DNA of 64,000 bases, taken from Alteribacter lacisalsi. Its GTDB lineage: Bacteria; Bacillota; Bacilli; Bacillales; Salisediminibacteriaceae. The notes under the pieces were generated by a model that had not been told where the DNA came from, made no database searches, and saw nothing but the letters and a program-made list of their open reading frames with translations. Made by a program: the position numbers and the translations under genes. The stretch is taken from assembly GCF_003226345.1 (NCBI RefSeq), contig NZ_PDOF01000001.1, forward strand, positions 496,001 through 560,000, given 5' to 3'. Positions 41,442-48,922 of the stretch are shown in pieces; position 1 is the stretch's first letter; each line of letters opens with the position of its first letter.

Positions 41442-42673
41442 AGGAGGCGCTCTGGGGACGTTCGTTCAGGCTTCTTTACGGAAGCATGAGCGTTTCGGCC
41501 TTTGCCCATACATTCGGCACGTTTATTATCTCATGGTTTGTGTATGAAATTACCGGTTCGGAGCTTGCCATGGGCGGACTGTGGCTCGTGAGTATTGGAA
41601 CCAGGATGCTTGTGCAGTTTGCGGTAGGACCCTATATTGACCGCTTCAGGCGGACGAGCGTGATGGTGCTGTCTGAAATGGTCAGAGTAGCGGCCTTTTC
41701 GGGGCTTCTGGTGCTTTCGGCGGTTGGTGAGTTGACGCCCGCCGCCTTGTACGGTGGAGCTTTTCTCATTTCTGTTGTATTTTTTGATCCGGCGGCCCAT
41801 GCGCTGCTGCCGAAGCTGGTGACAGAGACTGCACTGGTGAAAGCAAACGCCAAAGTGGCGGGTCTCGGGCAGCTCATGCGGCTTATTGCCCTGCCTATTG
41901 CCGGTGTAGCAGTTGCTGTGTCAGGCAGTATCGTATCCCTTGCCCTAGTAACGGGGATGTTCGTGCTTTCCGCGTTGATGGCAAGCGGTATCACGGAGGA
42001 GGACCGGGCGCGGGAAAAAGATGAAACGGGCTCGTGGTGGAAACAGTTTAAGCGCGGGGTAGTGATTTATAGGAAGCATCCGGTGCTTTTGTTTCTCGGG
42101 TTTTTTATTGCCGTGATCAATTTTGCAGTTTTTGCGACGCAGGTGATGTACATACCTTACGTCATTGAAGTGCTCGGAGGATCGTCGTTTGCCTATGGTA
42201 TTTTTGCAGCCATGTTTCCCCTTGGTTATGTGGCGGGATCGTATGTGGTCGGTAGGTGGAAGGAGCCGGGCCGGGTGATGATGTATGCGCTTATGATCGG
42301 GGCGCTGTTTGCCGGTGGCCTGACACACATCGGGCTCGGGCTTGTATCGGTTCTGTGGGCGGCTCTGCTCATTGAGGCGGCTGCGGGACTTGTGATGCCG
42401 ATCTGGAATATTTACAGCAATCTCCTGTATCAACGGCTCGTGCCTGATGGCATCCGTGGGCAGGTATTTACTGTGCGGTTTCTGATCGCCACTGCGGCCA
42501 CACCTCTCGGAATAGTGTACGGGACGTTCTGGGCTTCACGGTTTGATCTGCCGTCCCTGTTTATCTCGGTCGGCGTACTGTCGTGCGTACTGACAGCCGG
42601 GGGGCTGGCAGTGGTGGCGGTGTATTACGGGAGGAACCGTGAACACGGTGCTCAAGTGAAGAAGATCTCGTAA
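41438..42673 (+). CDS. MFS transporter
   Basis: A 411-residue major facilitator protein with 12 predicted helices. The loop 2-3 motif appears as VGPYIDRFRRTSVMV. The shape is that of the MFS_3/enterobactin-exporter-like drug exporters. Co-translated with the ArsR-like regulator. Substrate unknown. Confidence 0.82.
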   Translation: MKEALWGRSFRLLYGSMSVSAFAHTFGTFIISWFVYEITGSELAMGGLWLVSIGTRMLVQFAVGPYIDRFRRTSVMVLSEMVRVAAFSGLLVLSAVGELTPAALYGGAFLISVVFFDPAAHALLPKLVTETALVKANAKVAGLGQLMRLIALPIAGVAVAVSGSIVSLALVTGMFVLSALMASGITEEDRAREKDETGSWWKQFKRGVVIYRKHPVLLFLGFFIAVINFAVFATQVMYIPYVIEVLGGSSFAYGIFAAMFPLGYVAGSYVVGRWKEPGRVMMYALMIGALFAGGLTHIGLGLVSVLWAALLIEAAAGLVMPIWNIYSNLLYQRLVPDGIRGQVFTVRFLIATAATPLGIVYGTFWASRFDLPSLFISVGVLSCVLTAGGLAVVAVYYGRNREHGAQVKKIS

Positions 42674-42731
42674 AAGTGTCTGGGCAAATCTGGAAGGGAG
42701 TGTTAAGGTGTAGAATAAGGAGGGGATTGTT

Positions 42732-43208
42732 TTGAATCGGAAACAGGTTTTCTTTTCGAATCTGCCGGAGCTGGAGACGGACCGTCTGCATCTTCGACCG
42801 TTTAGACCTAGAGATGCAGAAGACGTTTTCACATACGCTTCGATCCCTGAGTTGACGCGGTTTCTCCCCTGGGATACTCACCGATCTCTGAGTGATTCGG
42901 AGGGATTTTTGAATTATGTAGTGAATTGGTTTCCCGAGCACAGGCGGGCTGAACTCGGATTTGTCCTGTCAAAAAAGTACTGGGGCCAGGGACTCGTTCC
43001 TGAGGCGGCCCGCCGGGTGATTGCCTACGGATTTGACCATCTGGACCTGGTGAAAATCAAAGCGCCGGCGATGACGGAAAATGTTCAGTCCAGAAAGGTT
43101 CTGGAGAAGCTCGGGTTTGAGCTGGAAGGGGTACTGAAGCAGGAGTATATCATCAAGGGGAAGAGCCGGGATATGGCGATGTATGCTTTGATGAAAGGAC
43201 AGGAGTGA
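42732..43208 (+). CDS. RimJ/RimL-type acetyltransferase with internal deletion
   Basis: A 158-residue GNAT. The beginning (LETDRLHLRPFRPRDAEDVF) and the acetyl-CoA region (YWGQGLVPEAARRVIAYGF) are normal, but the text passes directly from the alpha-2 region (FLNYVV) to NWFPEHRRAELGF. Relatives have about 28-30 more residues here (beta-2/beta-3, the WGI...LIGT stretch). The frame is kept and the ribosome site (AAGGAGGG) is intact, so it may still be made; catalytic competence is doubtful. Confidence 0.72.
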   Translation: MNRKQVFFSNLPELETDRLHLRPFRPRDAEDVFTYASIPELTRFLPWDTHRSLSDSEGFLNYVVNWFPEHRRAELGFVLSKKYWGQGLVPEAARRVIAYGFDHLDLVKIKAPAMTENVQSRKVLEKLGFELEGVLKQEYIIKGKSRDMAMYALMKGQE

Positions 43209-43215
43209 AAAATAG

Positions 43216-43581
43216 ATGAAACATCAGATGGGGCTGTATGAGGAAACGTTCCACTCTATGGCTGCGGGACGAAAATCGGTGGAAGTGAGACTGAACGATG
43301 AGAAAAGGAGGCGGATTAAGGCCGGGGATGAGGTGGTGTTTACCCGTGTGCCCGGCGGTGAACAACTGACCGTTGTGGTAGAGAATGCAGTGGTTTATCC
43401 GACGTTCCGGGCGATGTTCGAGGCGATCCCTGCGGAAGCATTTGATGCAGCCGGCTGGACGATCGACGAAATGGTCGAAAGCATGTATGAGATTTATCCG
43501 CCGGAACGTGAGCGGGAGTGGGGCACGGTTGCCCTTTATGTGCGTCTCGTTGATGAGGAACGTGTGGTGAGAGGAAATTAG
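43216..43581 (+). CDS. ASCH-domain protein
   Basis: A 121-residue ASCH-fold protein with the diagnostic start MGLYEETFHSMAAGRKSVEVRL and RRIKAGDEVVFTR. ASCH domains are RNA-binding relatives of PUA; some hydrolyse N4-acetylcytidine. The gene follows the GNAT by 7 bases and likely shares its transcript. Confidence 0.82.
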   Translation: MKHQMGLYEETFHSMAAGRKSVEVRLNDEKRRRIKAGDEVVFTRVPGGEQLTVVVENAVVYPTFRAMFEAIPAEAFDAAGWTIDEMVESMYEIYPPEREREWGTVALYVRLVDEERVVRGN

Positions 43582-43594
43582 TACAAAATGGCTT

Positions 43595-44143
43595 GTGGTA
43601 CTATTAATCTTAACAGTCGGACTGACGATGGTGCTGCAGTGGGAAAGTGCGGAGGAGCAGCTCTGGAATGAACTTCATGAGCGGAATATTCCGGAAATCG
43701 ATTTTATCGAGTACACAGATGAAGGAAATGCAATCGCGTTTTATAAAGATGGGGTTGAAATGGCTCATAAAGCGGTGGTGTATGAACGTCATTTTCGCAG
43801 CTGGGAGTATATTGGAAACTTTAATCTTACATTTGATCTTGAGGATTTTTACGAGTACCACGATGAGAAAGAGTATCCCTTTTACATGAGCAGCATATCC
43901 CCACCGGACTCCGGACAACTGGTCATTGTAACTATTGTTGATCCGACCATAGACCGTGTTGTTATTGAGCAGGAGGGTGAGAATCTCGGCGAACTCGAGC
44001 TTTTGCCGGATCACCGTGAAGGTGATGGTAAGGCGAGGTTCGGCTACTTGGAAAAGGAGGAGAACCTCTTTGAAAATGGAGGCGAATGGGGTCTGGCTGC
44101 GTATGACAGGGACGGTCAGCTGATTCAACGAGAAACATACTGA
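43595..44143 (+). CDS. Hypothetical secreted or anchored protein
   Basis: A 182-residue protein with an N-terminal hydrophobic helix and an acidic extracellular part rich in Tyr/Glu (about 15-180). GTG 43595 is the first standard start but has no ribosome site and leaves the helix without the basic residue a signal peptide needs. An ATT at 43577, overlapping the ASCH gene stop, would add six residues including a Lys; this would be a rare start. Family unknown. Confidence 0.55.
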   Translation: MVLLILTVGLTMVLQWESAEEQLWNELHERNIPEIDFIEYTDEGNAIAFYKDGVEMAHKAVVYERHFRSWEYIGNFNLTFDLEDFYEYHDEKEYPFYMSSISPPDSGQLVIVTIVDPTIDRVVIEQEGENLGELELLPDHREGDGKARFGYLEKEENLFENGGEWGLAAYDRDGQLIQRETY

Positions 44144-44169
44144 CGATTTTTCGGTAAAAACGTTTATTT

Positions 44170-44259
44170 TCTGGAATTGACCTCTCAAATTCCGGAATTA
44201 CTGCTCATTTTCCGGAATCATGTGCAGATTTTCCGTAATCTGCCCATAAAATGGAATAT
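44170..44259. repeat. 20-21-bp tandem array D
   Basis: Five degenerate units, core TCCGGAATNA, starting at 44170, 44191, 44211, 44232 and 44251 (steps of 21, 20, 21 and 19). It begins 26 bases after a stop codon. The rest of the 302-base gap holds a promoter-like element (44359) and a hairpin (44384-44421). Confidence 0.78.
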
Positions 44260-44358
44260 GCAGCCGCTCATGCACTCATCTTCTTTTTGCAGTGTGAATG
44301 TTCAATTTACCGCCTGAGAGCGGAGAGAAACAGTCTGTTTATGAGAGAGGAATTACGG

Positions 44359-44421
44359 TATAATAGAAGTATAGAAAAAGTGCAGAAGCATCGGCCCCGC
44401 AGTGGGACGCTGCTTTTTTTT
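44359..44421 (+). promoter_or_regulatory. -10 element and leader hairpin before the DUF4190 gene
   Basis: TATAAT at 44359-44364 (no clear -35) is followed by an imperfect hairpin, AGAAGCATC with GACGCTGCT (7 of 9 pairs), and eight T's ending at 44421, 25 bases before the start codon. The layout resembles a transcription attenuator. Confidence 0.4.
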
Positions 44422-44445
44422 GCAGTTGGAAATGGAAGTGATGCT

Positions 44446-44700
44446 TTGGTTCAGAAAGAGAGGAAGAACAGAAAAGCTGTCTGGTCGCTTGTGCTCGGAA
44501 TTTTATCCCTGGTATTGCCTTATATGGGGCTCCTTGCAGGCGTGGCGGGGATTTTCACGGCGAACCGGGCACTTCGTGAAATTGAGGCGGGTCGCGGGAG
44601 TGGAAAGTACGTGGCTTTTGCCGGAAAGCTCTGCTCCATTGGCGGTATCATTGCCTATACGGTTGTAAGTCTAGTTATGATCGCATCGTTCTTTACATGA
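44446..44700 (+). CDS. DUF4190-like small membrane protein
   Basis: An 84-residue protein with a basic start (KERKNRK), two hydrophobic segments (about 12-37 and 59-83) and the family-typical LGILSLVLPYMGLLAGVAGI. Start TTG 44446 has GGAAGTGA 5 bases upstream, a weak site; the frame is open further upstream but crosses the leader hairpin. Function unknown. Confidence 0.6.
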   Translation: MVQKERKNRKAVWSLVLGILSLVLPYMGLLAGVAGIFTANRALREIEAGRGSGKYVAFAGKLCSIGGIIAYTVVSLVMIASFFT

Positions 44701-44701
44701 T

Positions 44702-44735
44702 AAAAAAAGGCTGCTCAGTCACGAGCAGCCTCTTT
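44702..44735. terminator. Bidirectional terminator
   Basis: AGGCTGCTC pairs with GAGCAGCCT between convergent genes. Confidence 0.85.
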
Positions 44736-44737
44736 CT

Positions 44738-45229
44738 CTATTTGTTATTGCGTTTTCTGATCTCAGACCGGATTTCCCTGCCTTCCACAGTGGAGAGAGG
44801 GAAAAAGCTTGGTGCTTCAGGAACGGAGAATTCGTCATGGGAGTGAGGCAGATCGAAGAGAAGCGTGCCGATTTTTTCTTTGCGGCTGTTCTGGACTACG
44901 ACCCAGAAAACACGCTTGTCGTAGCCTGGCGGACCCCAGGTCTCTTTTTCAAGAGAGTTGCTGAAAAGAAGGAAGCCGGCAATCACGTAATCATCTTTCC
45001 CGGGTTCTGCTGCAGACGTGAATCCGGCCTGTGCAACGTCCTTCAGGATGTCTTCCAGGAGCCGGTCTGTAAAAATACCGTAGGTGGCATCCTCGTATTC
45101 AGGAAAGAGGGCCTGAAACTCTTCGAGGTCATTTTCGAGTATTTGACTCCATTTTTCCCTAACATAAGATGAAAGTGCGGTTCCTAACTGTGTAATTGTC
45201 ATATCAGTTGAAAAAGCTGGCGCTTTCAC
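44738..45229 (-). CDS. Hypothetical cytoplasmic protein
   Basis: A 163-residue mixed alpha/beta protein with no membrane segment; notable stretches are FPEYEDATYGIFTDRLLED and LLFDLPHSHDEF. GTG 45229 was chosen because AAGGAGGG lies 7-8 bases upstream; a GTG nine codons earlier precedes that site. Family not recognised. Confidence 0.6.
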   Translation of the reverse strand: MKAPAFSTDMTITQLGTALSSYVREKWSQILENDLEEFQALFPEYEDATYGIFTDRLLEDILKDVAQAGFTSAAEPGKDDYVIAGFLLFSNSLEKETWGPPGYDKRVFWVVVQNSRKEKIGTLLFDLPHSHDEFSVPEAPSFFPLSTVEGREIRSEIRKRNNK

Positions 45230-45335
45230 GATAAATCCCTCCTTATTTACTTGCACAATTTAATGGTACAACCCTGAAGCAAATGAGAAAGTAATGACTT
45301 GTTCAGCTTGATTAAATGGGAAAAAATATCATTAA

Positions 45336-45360
45336 CCTTATAATACAGTTAAGGGGGGAG
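45336..45360 (+). promoter_or_regulatory. -10 element with small inverted repeat before the double-HTH MerR gene
   Basis: TATAAT (45339-45344) lies inside an inverted repeat CCTTA / TAAGG (45336-45340, 45350-45354). A strong ribosome site AAGGGGGGAG (45351-45360) follows at once, so the transcript would be nearly leaderless. No good -35 was seen, as is common for activator-dependent promoters. Confidence 0.45.
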
Positions 45361-45364
45361 CGTT

Positions 45365-46051
45365 CTGGATTTTTTTAAACCAGTTGATCTTGCACGGAGT
45401 CTTGGTGTTAGTACCAGCACACTCAGGAACTATGAGGCCCGCGGACTGGTCCCACCTGCCGGGCGGACAAAGAGCGGTTACAGAGTCTATACCGAAAAGC
45501 ATAAAGCATGGTTCTCCTGCATCACTGCCCTGTCAGACGGGTTTGGCATGGATACGGCCGTTGAAGTAATCCGGTTCGTACAAAAGGACGAGGTGGAGGA
45601 AGCTTTATGGCTTCTCAATCGGGTGCAGATTCAAAGAGGAAAAGAAAAAAGAGCAGTGGCTGAAGCACTGGAACTTGCGGGACCAGGGGAAGAGGAGGGA
45701 AAACGGTTCAAAACCGGGGAAGCTGCTGAGAGAATGGAGGTAACCCCCTCCGCTATTCGGTACTGGGAGCGATCGGGATATTTGTATCCTGTGCGGAACC
45801 CGGAAAGCGGGTATAGGATGTTTGATCGGCTGCAGCTGGCAAGAATAAGCCTGCTTAAGGCCCTTAACCACCCGTACTATACGAGTGAAAGCGCGGACTT
45901 GAAACTGAAATTTAAAAAGCCTGAATTAAAAGGAGAAAAAGGCTGCCTGGTACTGGCTGATGAAGTCATGAAGCTGTTACATATGCGGAACAGGAATCAG
46001 GTCCGGGCCTATTCATCTTTGGAAGATCTTTTCGTGATGCTGGGCAAATAA
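45365..46051 (+). CDS. MerR-type regulator with two helix-turn-helix domains, probable CTG start
   Basis: A 228-residue protein with two MerR-like DNA-binding domains. The first, from codon 1, reads FKPVDLARSLGVSTSTLRNYEARG; the second, near residue 118, reads FKTGEAAERMEVTPSAIRYWERSG. The first domain has no ATG, GTG or TTG before it: the only initiation candidate next to AAGGGGGG is CTG at 45365. Starting at the first in-frame ATG (45548) would lose the first HTH. A short helical C-terminus lacks an obvious ligand domain. Confidence 0.7.
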   Translation: MDFFKPVDLARSLGVSTSTLRNYEARGLVPPAGRTKSGYRVYTEKHKAWFSCITALSDGFGMDTAVEVIRFVQKDEVEEALWLLNRVQIQRGKEKRAVAEALELAGPGEEEGKRFKTGEAAERMEVTPSAIRYWERSGYLYPVRNPESGYRMFDRLQLARISLLKALNHPYYTSESADLKLKFKKPELKGEKGCLVLADEVMKLLHMRNRNQVRAYSSLEDLFVMLGK

Positions 46052-46063
46052 GGAGGAATGACG

Positions 46064-46735
46064 ATGAATGTGAGACTTGAGATCGTATATAAGACGGCGA
46101 AAGGAATGGAGGCTGAATTCAGTTCCAATGATATGCGGGTGGAAGAGGCGATTGCGCTAGCGGAGGATCTGGAGCGAACCGGGCGGGTGAAGAGCGTGGT
46201 GTTCTTTGACGGGCGGGACCGTTCGTGGTCACTGAAGGAGCTGCGTCGATTTGAGTCCGAGGTGGAAGATGAACCCCATCACGTAGTGGTGTATTTCGAC
46301 GGAGGATACGATAAAAAATCGGGTGAAGCGGGACTCGGTGCAGCTGTTTACTATGAGCAGAACGGGCGGCGCTGGCGGGTACGCCGAAACGAGCACGGCG
46401 GTGTTCTGGCATCAAACAATGAAGCAGAGTATGCGGCGCTCATGCTGGCAGCAGAAGAGCTTGAGGCAATCGGAGCAGGGCGGCTGCCAATTACTGTTCG
46501 CGGAGATTCCCAGGTAGTGATTAATCAGCTCACAGGGGAATGGCCGGTGATGGATGAGAAGCTGAATCAGTGGGCGGACCGGATTGAGGCAAAATGGAAG
46601 GAACTCGGTGTGGAGGCGGTATATGAGCTGGTGACCCGGAAGGCGAACCAGGAGGCGGACCATCTTGCTGGCCAGGCAATGAAAGGCGTTAAGATGAGGA
46701 GTCAGATCGAGCTGGACACTTCACAGGGAAAATGA
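46064..46735 (+). CDS. RNase H-like protein (YpeP type)
   Basis: A 223-residue protein with an N-terminal domain of about 80 residues and a C-terminal RNase HI fold. The acidic catalytic residues appear in YFDGGYD, NNEAEYAAL, RGDSQVV and NQEADHLA. ATG 46064 sits 6 bases from AGGAGGA; the ATG at 46058 abuts it. It follows the MerR gene by 12 bases. YpeP-like proteins are common in Bacillus, with uncertain cellular role. Confidence 0.82.
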   Translation: MNVRLEIVYKTAKGMEAEFSSNDMRVEEAIALAEDLERTGRVKSVVFFDGRDRSWSLKELRRFESEVEDEPHHVVVYFDGGYDKKSGEAGLGAAVYYEQNGRRWRVRRNEHGGVLASNNEAEYAALMLAAEELEAIGAGRLPITVRGDSQVVINQLTGEWPVMDEKLNQWADRIEAKWKELGVEAVYELVTRKANQEADHLAGQAMKGVKMRSQIELDTSQGK

Positions 46736-46736
46736 A

Positions 46737-46775
46737 AACCTAAAAAGACAGCCGTTTCGGCTGTCTTTTTAGGTT
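46737..46775 (+). terminator. Intrinsic terminator
   Basis: An 18-bp perfect stem (46737-46754 with 46758-46775) with a TTT loop. Confidence 0.88.
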
Positions 46776-46808
46776 CAATCAATATGTTTAGGTCAGGGAG
46801 GAATTACC

Positions 46809-47030
46809 TTGAGGTTATTTTTTTCAAAAAACTTCCTTGCTCATCATCCCGGCACTCATGACGGTGCCCGTGATGATATTTTACATTAGTCTTTTCTTAG
46901 TTAAAGAACATGTAACAAACCTTATTTATTATGTAAACGGACAAATGTACTATCAGATAATAAGATTGGGCTTATCAGAGGATAAGCCCGGTTTCCCGGG
47001 CTTGATCCAGATTTCCGGCCAAACGTACAT
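46809..47030 (+). pseudogene. Possible frameshifted small membrane protein
   Basis: TTG 46809 follows GGGAGGA by 6 bases and opens with MRLFFSKNF, but this frame ends at TAG 46887. From 46837 a second frame continues naturally with LIIPALMTVPVMIFYISLFLV, a membrane helix, then a Tyr-rich stretch. Together they read as one N-terminal membrane anchor broken by a +1 shift near 46839. It could be a decayed sensor-protein start. The second frame is lost in the hairpin and the convergent gene beyond 46968. Confidence 0.4.
46968..47001 (-). terminator. Hairpins after the Gln-rich gene
   Basis: GGGCTTATC pairs perfectly with GATAAGCCC (46968-46989), and GCCCGG / CCGGGC overlaps it to the right. The minus strand then has only a weak T-rich tail (AATCTTATTATC). 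Confidence 0.55.
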
Positions 47031-47032
47031 GA

Positions 47033-47728
47033 TTATTGCATTTTATTCTGCTGATTCTGCATTGCCTGCTGTTGAGCCTGCTGAGCTTCCTGCGCCTGCT
47101 GCTGAGCCTGCTGGGTCTGCTGAGCCTGTTGCTGAAGCTGGTTCTGAGACTGCTGCATCTGCTGATTGATCTGTTCGAGAACGTTGAAGGACTGAAGAGA
47201 CTGGCCAACATCCTGAAGCGTCTGAGTCGCCTGCTGCAGAGACTGCTGAAGCTGCTGGAAAGTCTGCTGCTGCTGCTGGTGAGCCTGGTTGGAGAACTGC
47301 TGAAGCTGATGGGAAAGTTCTGAAGACATTTCCTGCATCTGGCTGCCGTTCTGACCCTGCTGTCCCTGCTGAGGCTGTTGCTGCTGCCCTTGCTGCTGTT
47401 GGGCCTGGCTCAGTGTAGCCTGAATGGATTCAAGCTGTTTTTTCAGAGGGGCAAGCTCGCTTCCGATTTCAGCGTCAACGACTTTTTCGATCTCCGCTTT
47501 GTTTGCTCGTTTTTCCTGACGTTCTTTGGCAGCATTGCGGGCCACTTCTTTTGCTCTTTGTGATTCGAATTCACGTTCCATTGCATATTCCTCCTTAAAA
47601 TTGTGGTGGTGATGGTCTGCTGGAATTTCAGCTGGCTGCGGCGCAGGTTCAGTGTTACGGACACTGATTGTCCACCAGACGGCAATTCCGGCAAGAACCA
47701 GCAGTGTGATCAGAATAAATTCGACCAT
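47033..47728 (-). CDS. Membrane-anchored Gln-rich coiled-coil protein
   Basis: A 231-residue protein. One N-terminal helix (about 3-22) anchors it; a His cluster (DHHHHNF) and a highly charged helix (about 48-100) follow. From residue about 105 to the end it is extremely Gln-rich (many QQ and QAQ runs) with regular Leu/Phe spacing that suggests coiled coil. GGGAGGC precedes the ATG. Neighbouring genes on the far side are spore-coat genes, so a role at the forespore or outer membrane is possible but unproven. Confidence 0.65.
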   Translation of the reverse strand: MVEFILITLLVLAGIAVWWTISVRNTEPAPQPAEIPADHHHHNFKEEYAMEREFESQRAKEVARNAAKERQEKRANKAEIEKVVDAEIGSELAPLKKQLESIQATLSQAQQQQGQQQQPQQGQQGQNGSQMQEMSSELSHQLQQFSNQAHQQQQQTFQQLQQSLQQATQTLQDVGQSLQSFNVLEQINQQMQQSQNQLQQQAQQTQQAQQQAQEAQQAQQQAMQNQQNKMQ

Positions 47729-47798
47729 TTAACTGCCTCCCTGCAAATTGAATGCTTAAGCGTCCTGTTAAGCACATTGTTTATTATGGGTAAGAGAT

Positions 47799-47836
47799 AC
47801 CGTTTTATTGGCGCTAAAAAATACCAATAAAATGGT
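47799..47836. repeat. Inverted repeat in the gap before the Gln-rich gene
   Basis: ACCGTTTTATTGG (47799-47811) and CCAATAAAATGGT (47824-47836) are inverted copies with one G-T wobble and a 12-base loop. It lies about 70 bases upstream of the Gln-rich gene, so operator or terminator are both possible. Confidence 0.6.
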
Positions 47837-47963
47837 TATTTCTGGCCTGCTCGGCTTGGCATGATACTGCAGTTCCTTCATATGAAAAAAAATGATAACG
47901 CTCCTTCCTTGTCTGCACTGATATTAATTGTATTGGGAAGGAGTTGTACCATGCTCTTAAGTT

Positions 47964-48128
47964 TTACCTCGTAAGGTTCCAGATGCGATTCAGATCCAGA
48001 GGGGCATACACTGCATCCCCTTTAATCTGCCTGTGAATAAGAGGCTTCCGGAAGAGTTCATCCCGATTTACAGTTTTTACAGTTTTTCTGCAGACTCTGT
48101 TCATCTCCATTTCGTCATAAATGCTCAA
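47964..48128 (-). CDS. 54-residue basic protein, hypothetical
   Basis: Starts at TTG 48128 with AAAGGGGA 10 bases upstream and ends at TAA 47964-47966. It begins SIYDEMEMNRVC, then is basic and polar (KTVKTVNRDELFRKPLIHRQ) and ends with LDLNRIWNL. No signal peptide or helix. The balanced composition argues for real coding. It lies between the Gln-rich gene and the DUF3231/spore-coat genes, so a spore role is plausible. Confidence 0.5.
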   Translation of the reverse strand: MSIYDEMEMNRVCRKTVKTVNRDELFRKPLIHRQIKGDAVYAPLDLNRIWNLTR

Positions 48129-48319
48129 GGTTCTGTGTCCCCTTTCAGGTACTGATGGTTCAATAAGTAATATTTGAGGATAACTGGGAATTATTCACAA
48201 AAATATATTTTATCAGGTGAACAGCAGGTATGGTGTATAAAAAATGATGGTTCAATTCACAATAGGTTTGGTCATTAAATGTACAAAGGAGACCAATAAT
48301 GAATCTCAGGAGGGTAATT

Positions 48320-48832
48320 ATGGGTATTATGACAGGCAATCCACAGGACGAACCGCTTCATTACGGTGAGGTATTCAGTGTATGGACACATCTTTCCACA
48401 GTGAAAGCTGCTAAGGCTGCATATCAGACACTTGCTAATCACTGCGGAGATGAGGAACTGAGAAAATTTATTAATGATCTTATCGAGCAGGGCAGACAGG
48501 AGGATGATGAGATTACAAATATGCTTAAAGCCAGTGGTGTGACGCTTCCGCCGAGTCCGCCTGAACGTGCAGACGCAGACCTTGAGGAGATTCCACCTGG
48601 CGCGAGATTTAATGATCCTGAAATTGCTGCTTCCGTGCAGAAGGACCTTGCTGCAGGGCTTGTTGCCTGCAGTCAGGCTATGGGACAGAGCACACGTGAG
48701 GATGTTGCCCTGATGTTCGGTCAGTTCCATATGACAAAAGCCCAGAATGGGGCGAAACTTCTAAAAATGGTGAAGCAGAAAGGCTGGCTCATTCCTCCGC
48801 CGCTTCATGTAAAACGCCCCGAGGAAAATTAA
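48320..48832 (+). CDS. DUF3231-family protein (spore-coat associated)
   Basis: A 170-residue helical protein. The start MGIMTGNPQDEPLHYGEVFSVW, the middle LPPSPPERADA and the end FGQFHMTKAQNGAKLLKMVKQKGWLIPPP are characteristic of single-domain DUF3231 proteins, many of them spore-coat related. ATG 48320 was chosen to match the family start and lies 6 bases from AGGAGGG; ATG 48299 also has a site. Confidence 0.8.
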   Translation: MGIMTGNPQDEPLHYGEVFSVWTHLSTVKAAKAAYQTLANHCGDEELRKFINDLIEQGRQEDDEITNMLKASGVTLPPSPPERADADLEEIPPGARFNDPEIAASVQKDLAAGLVACSQAMGQSTREDVALMFGQFHMTKAQNGAKLLKMVKQKGWLIPPPLHVKRPEEN

Positions 48833-48838
48833 CATCAA

Positions 48839-48877
48839 GAAGACCGTCAGCCCTAACTGGGTTCGATGGTCTTTTTT
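48839..48877. terminator. Terminator between DUF3231 and coat genes
   Basis: AGACCGTC pairs with GATGGTCT, followed by TTTTTT. Confidence 0.75.
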
Positions 48878-48922
48878 GCTGAAAAAAAAGAGAACCCGGC
48901 CAACAGGTTCTCAGACATCTAT

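Noticed and set aside
47951-47974. A 7-codon ORF behind a good ribosome site (GGAAGGAG)
   Set aside because: Too short to judge, nothing follows it that a leader peptide could control on that strand.
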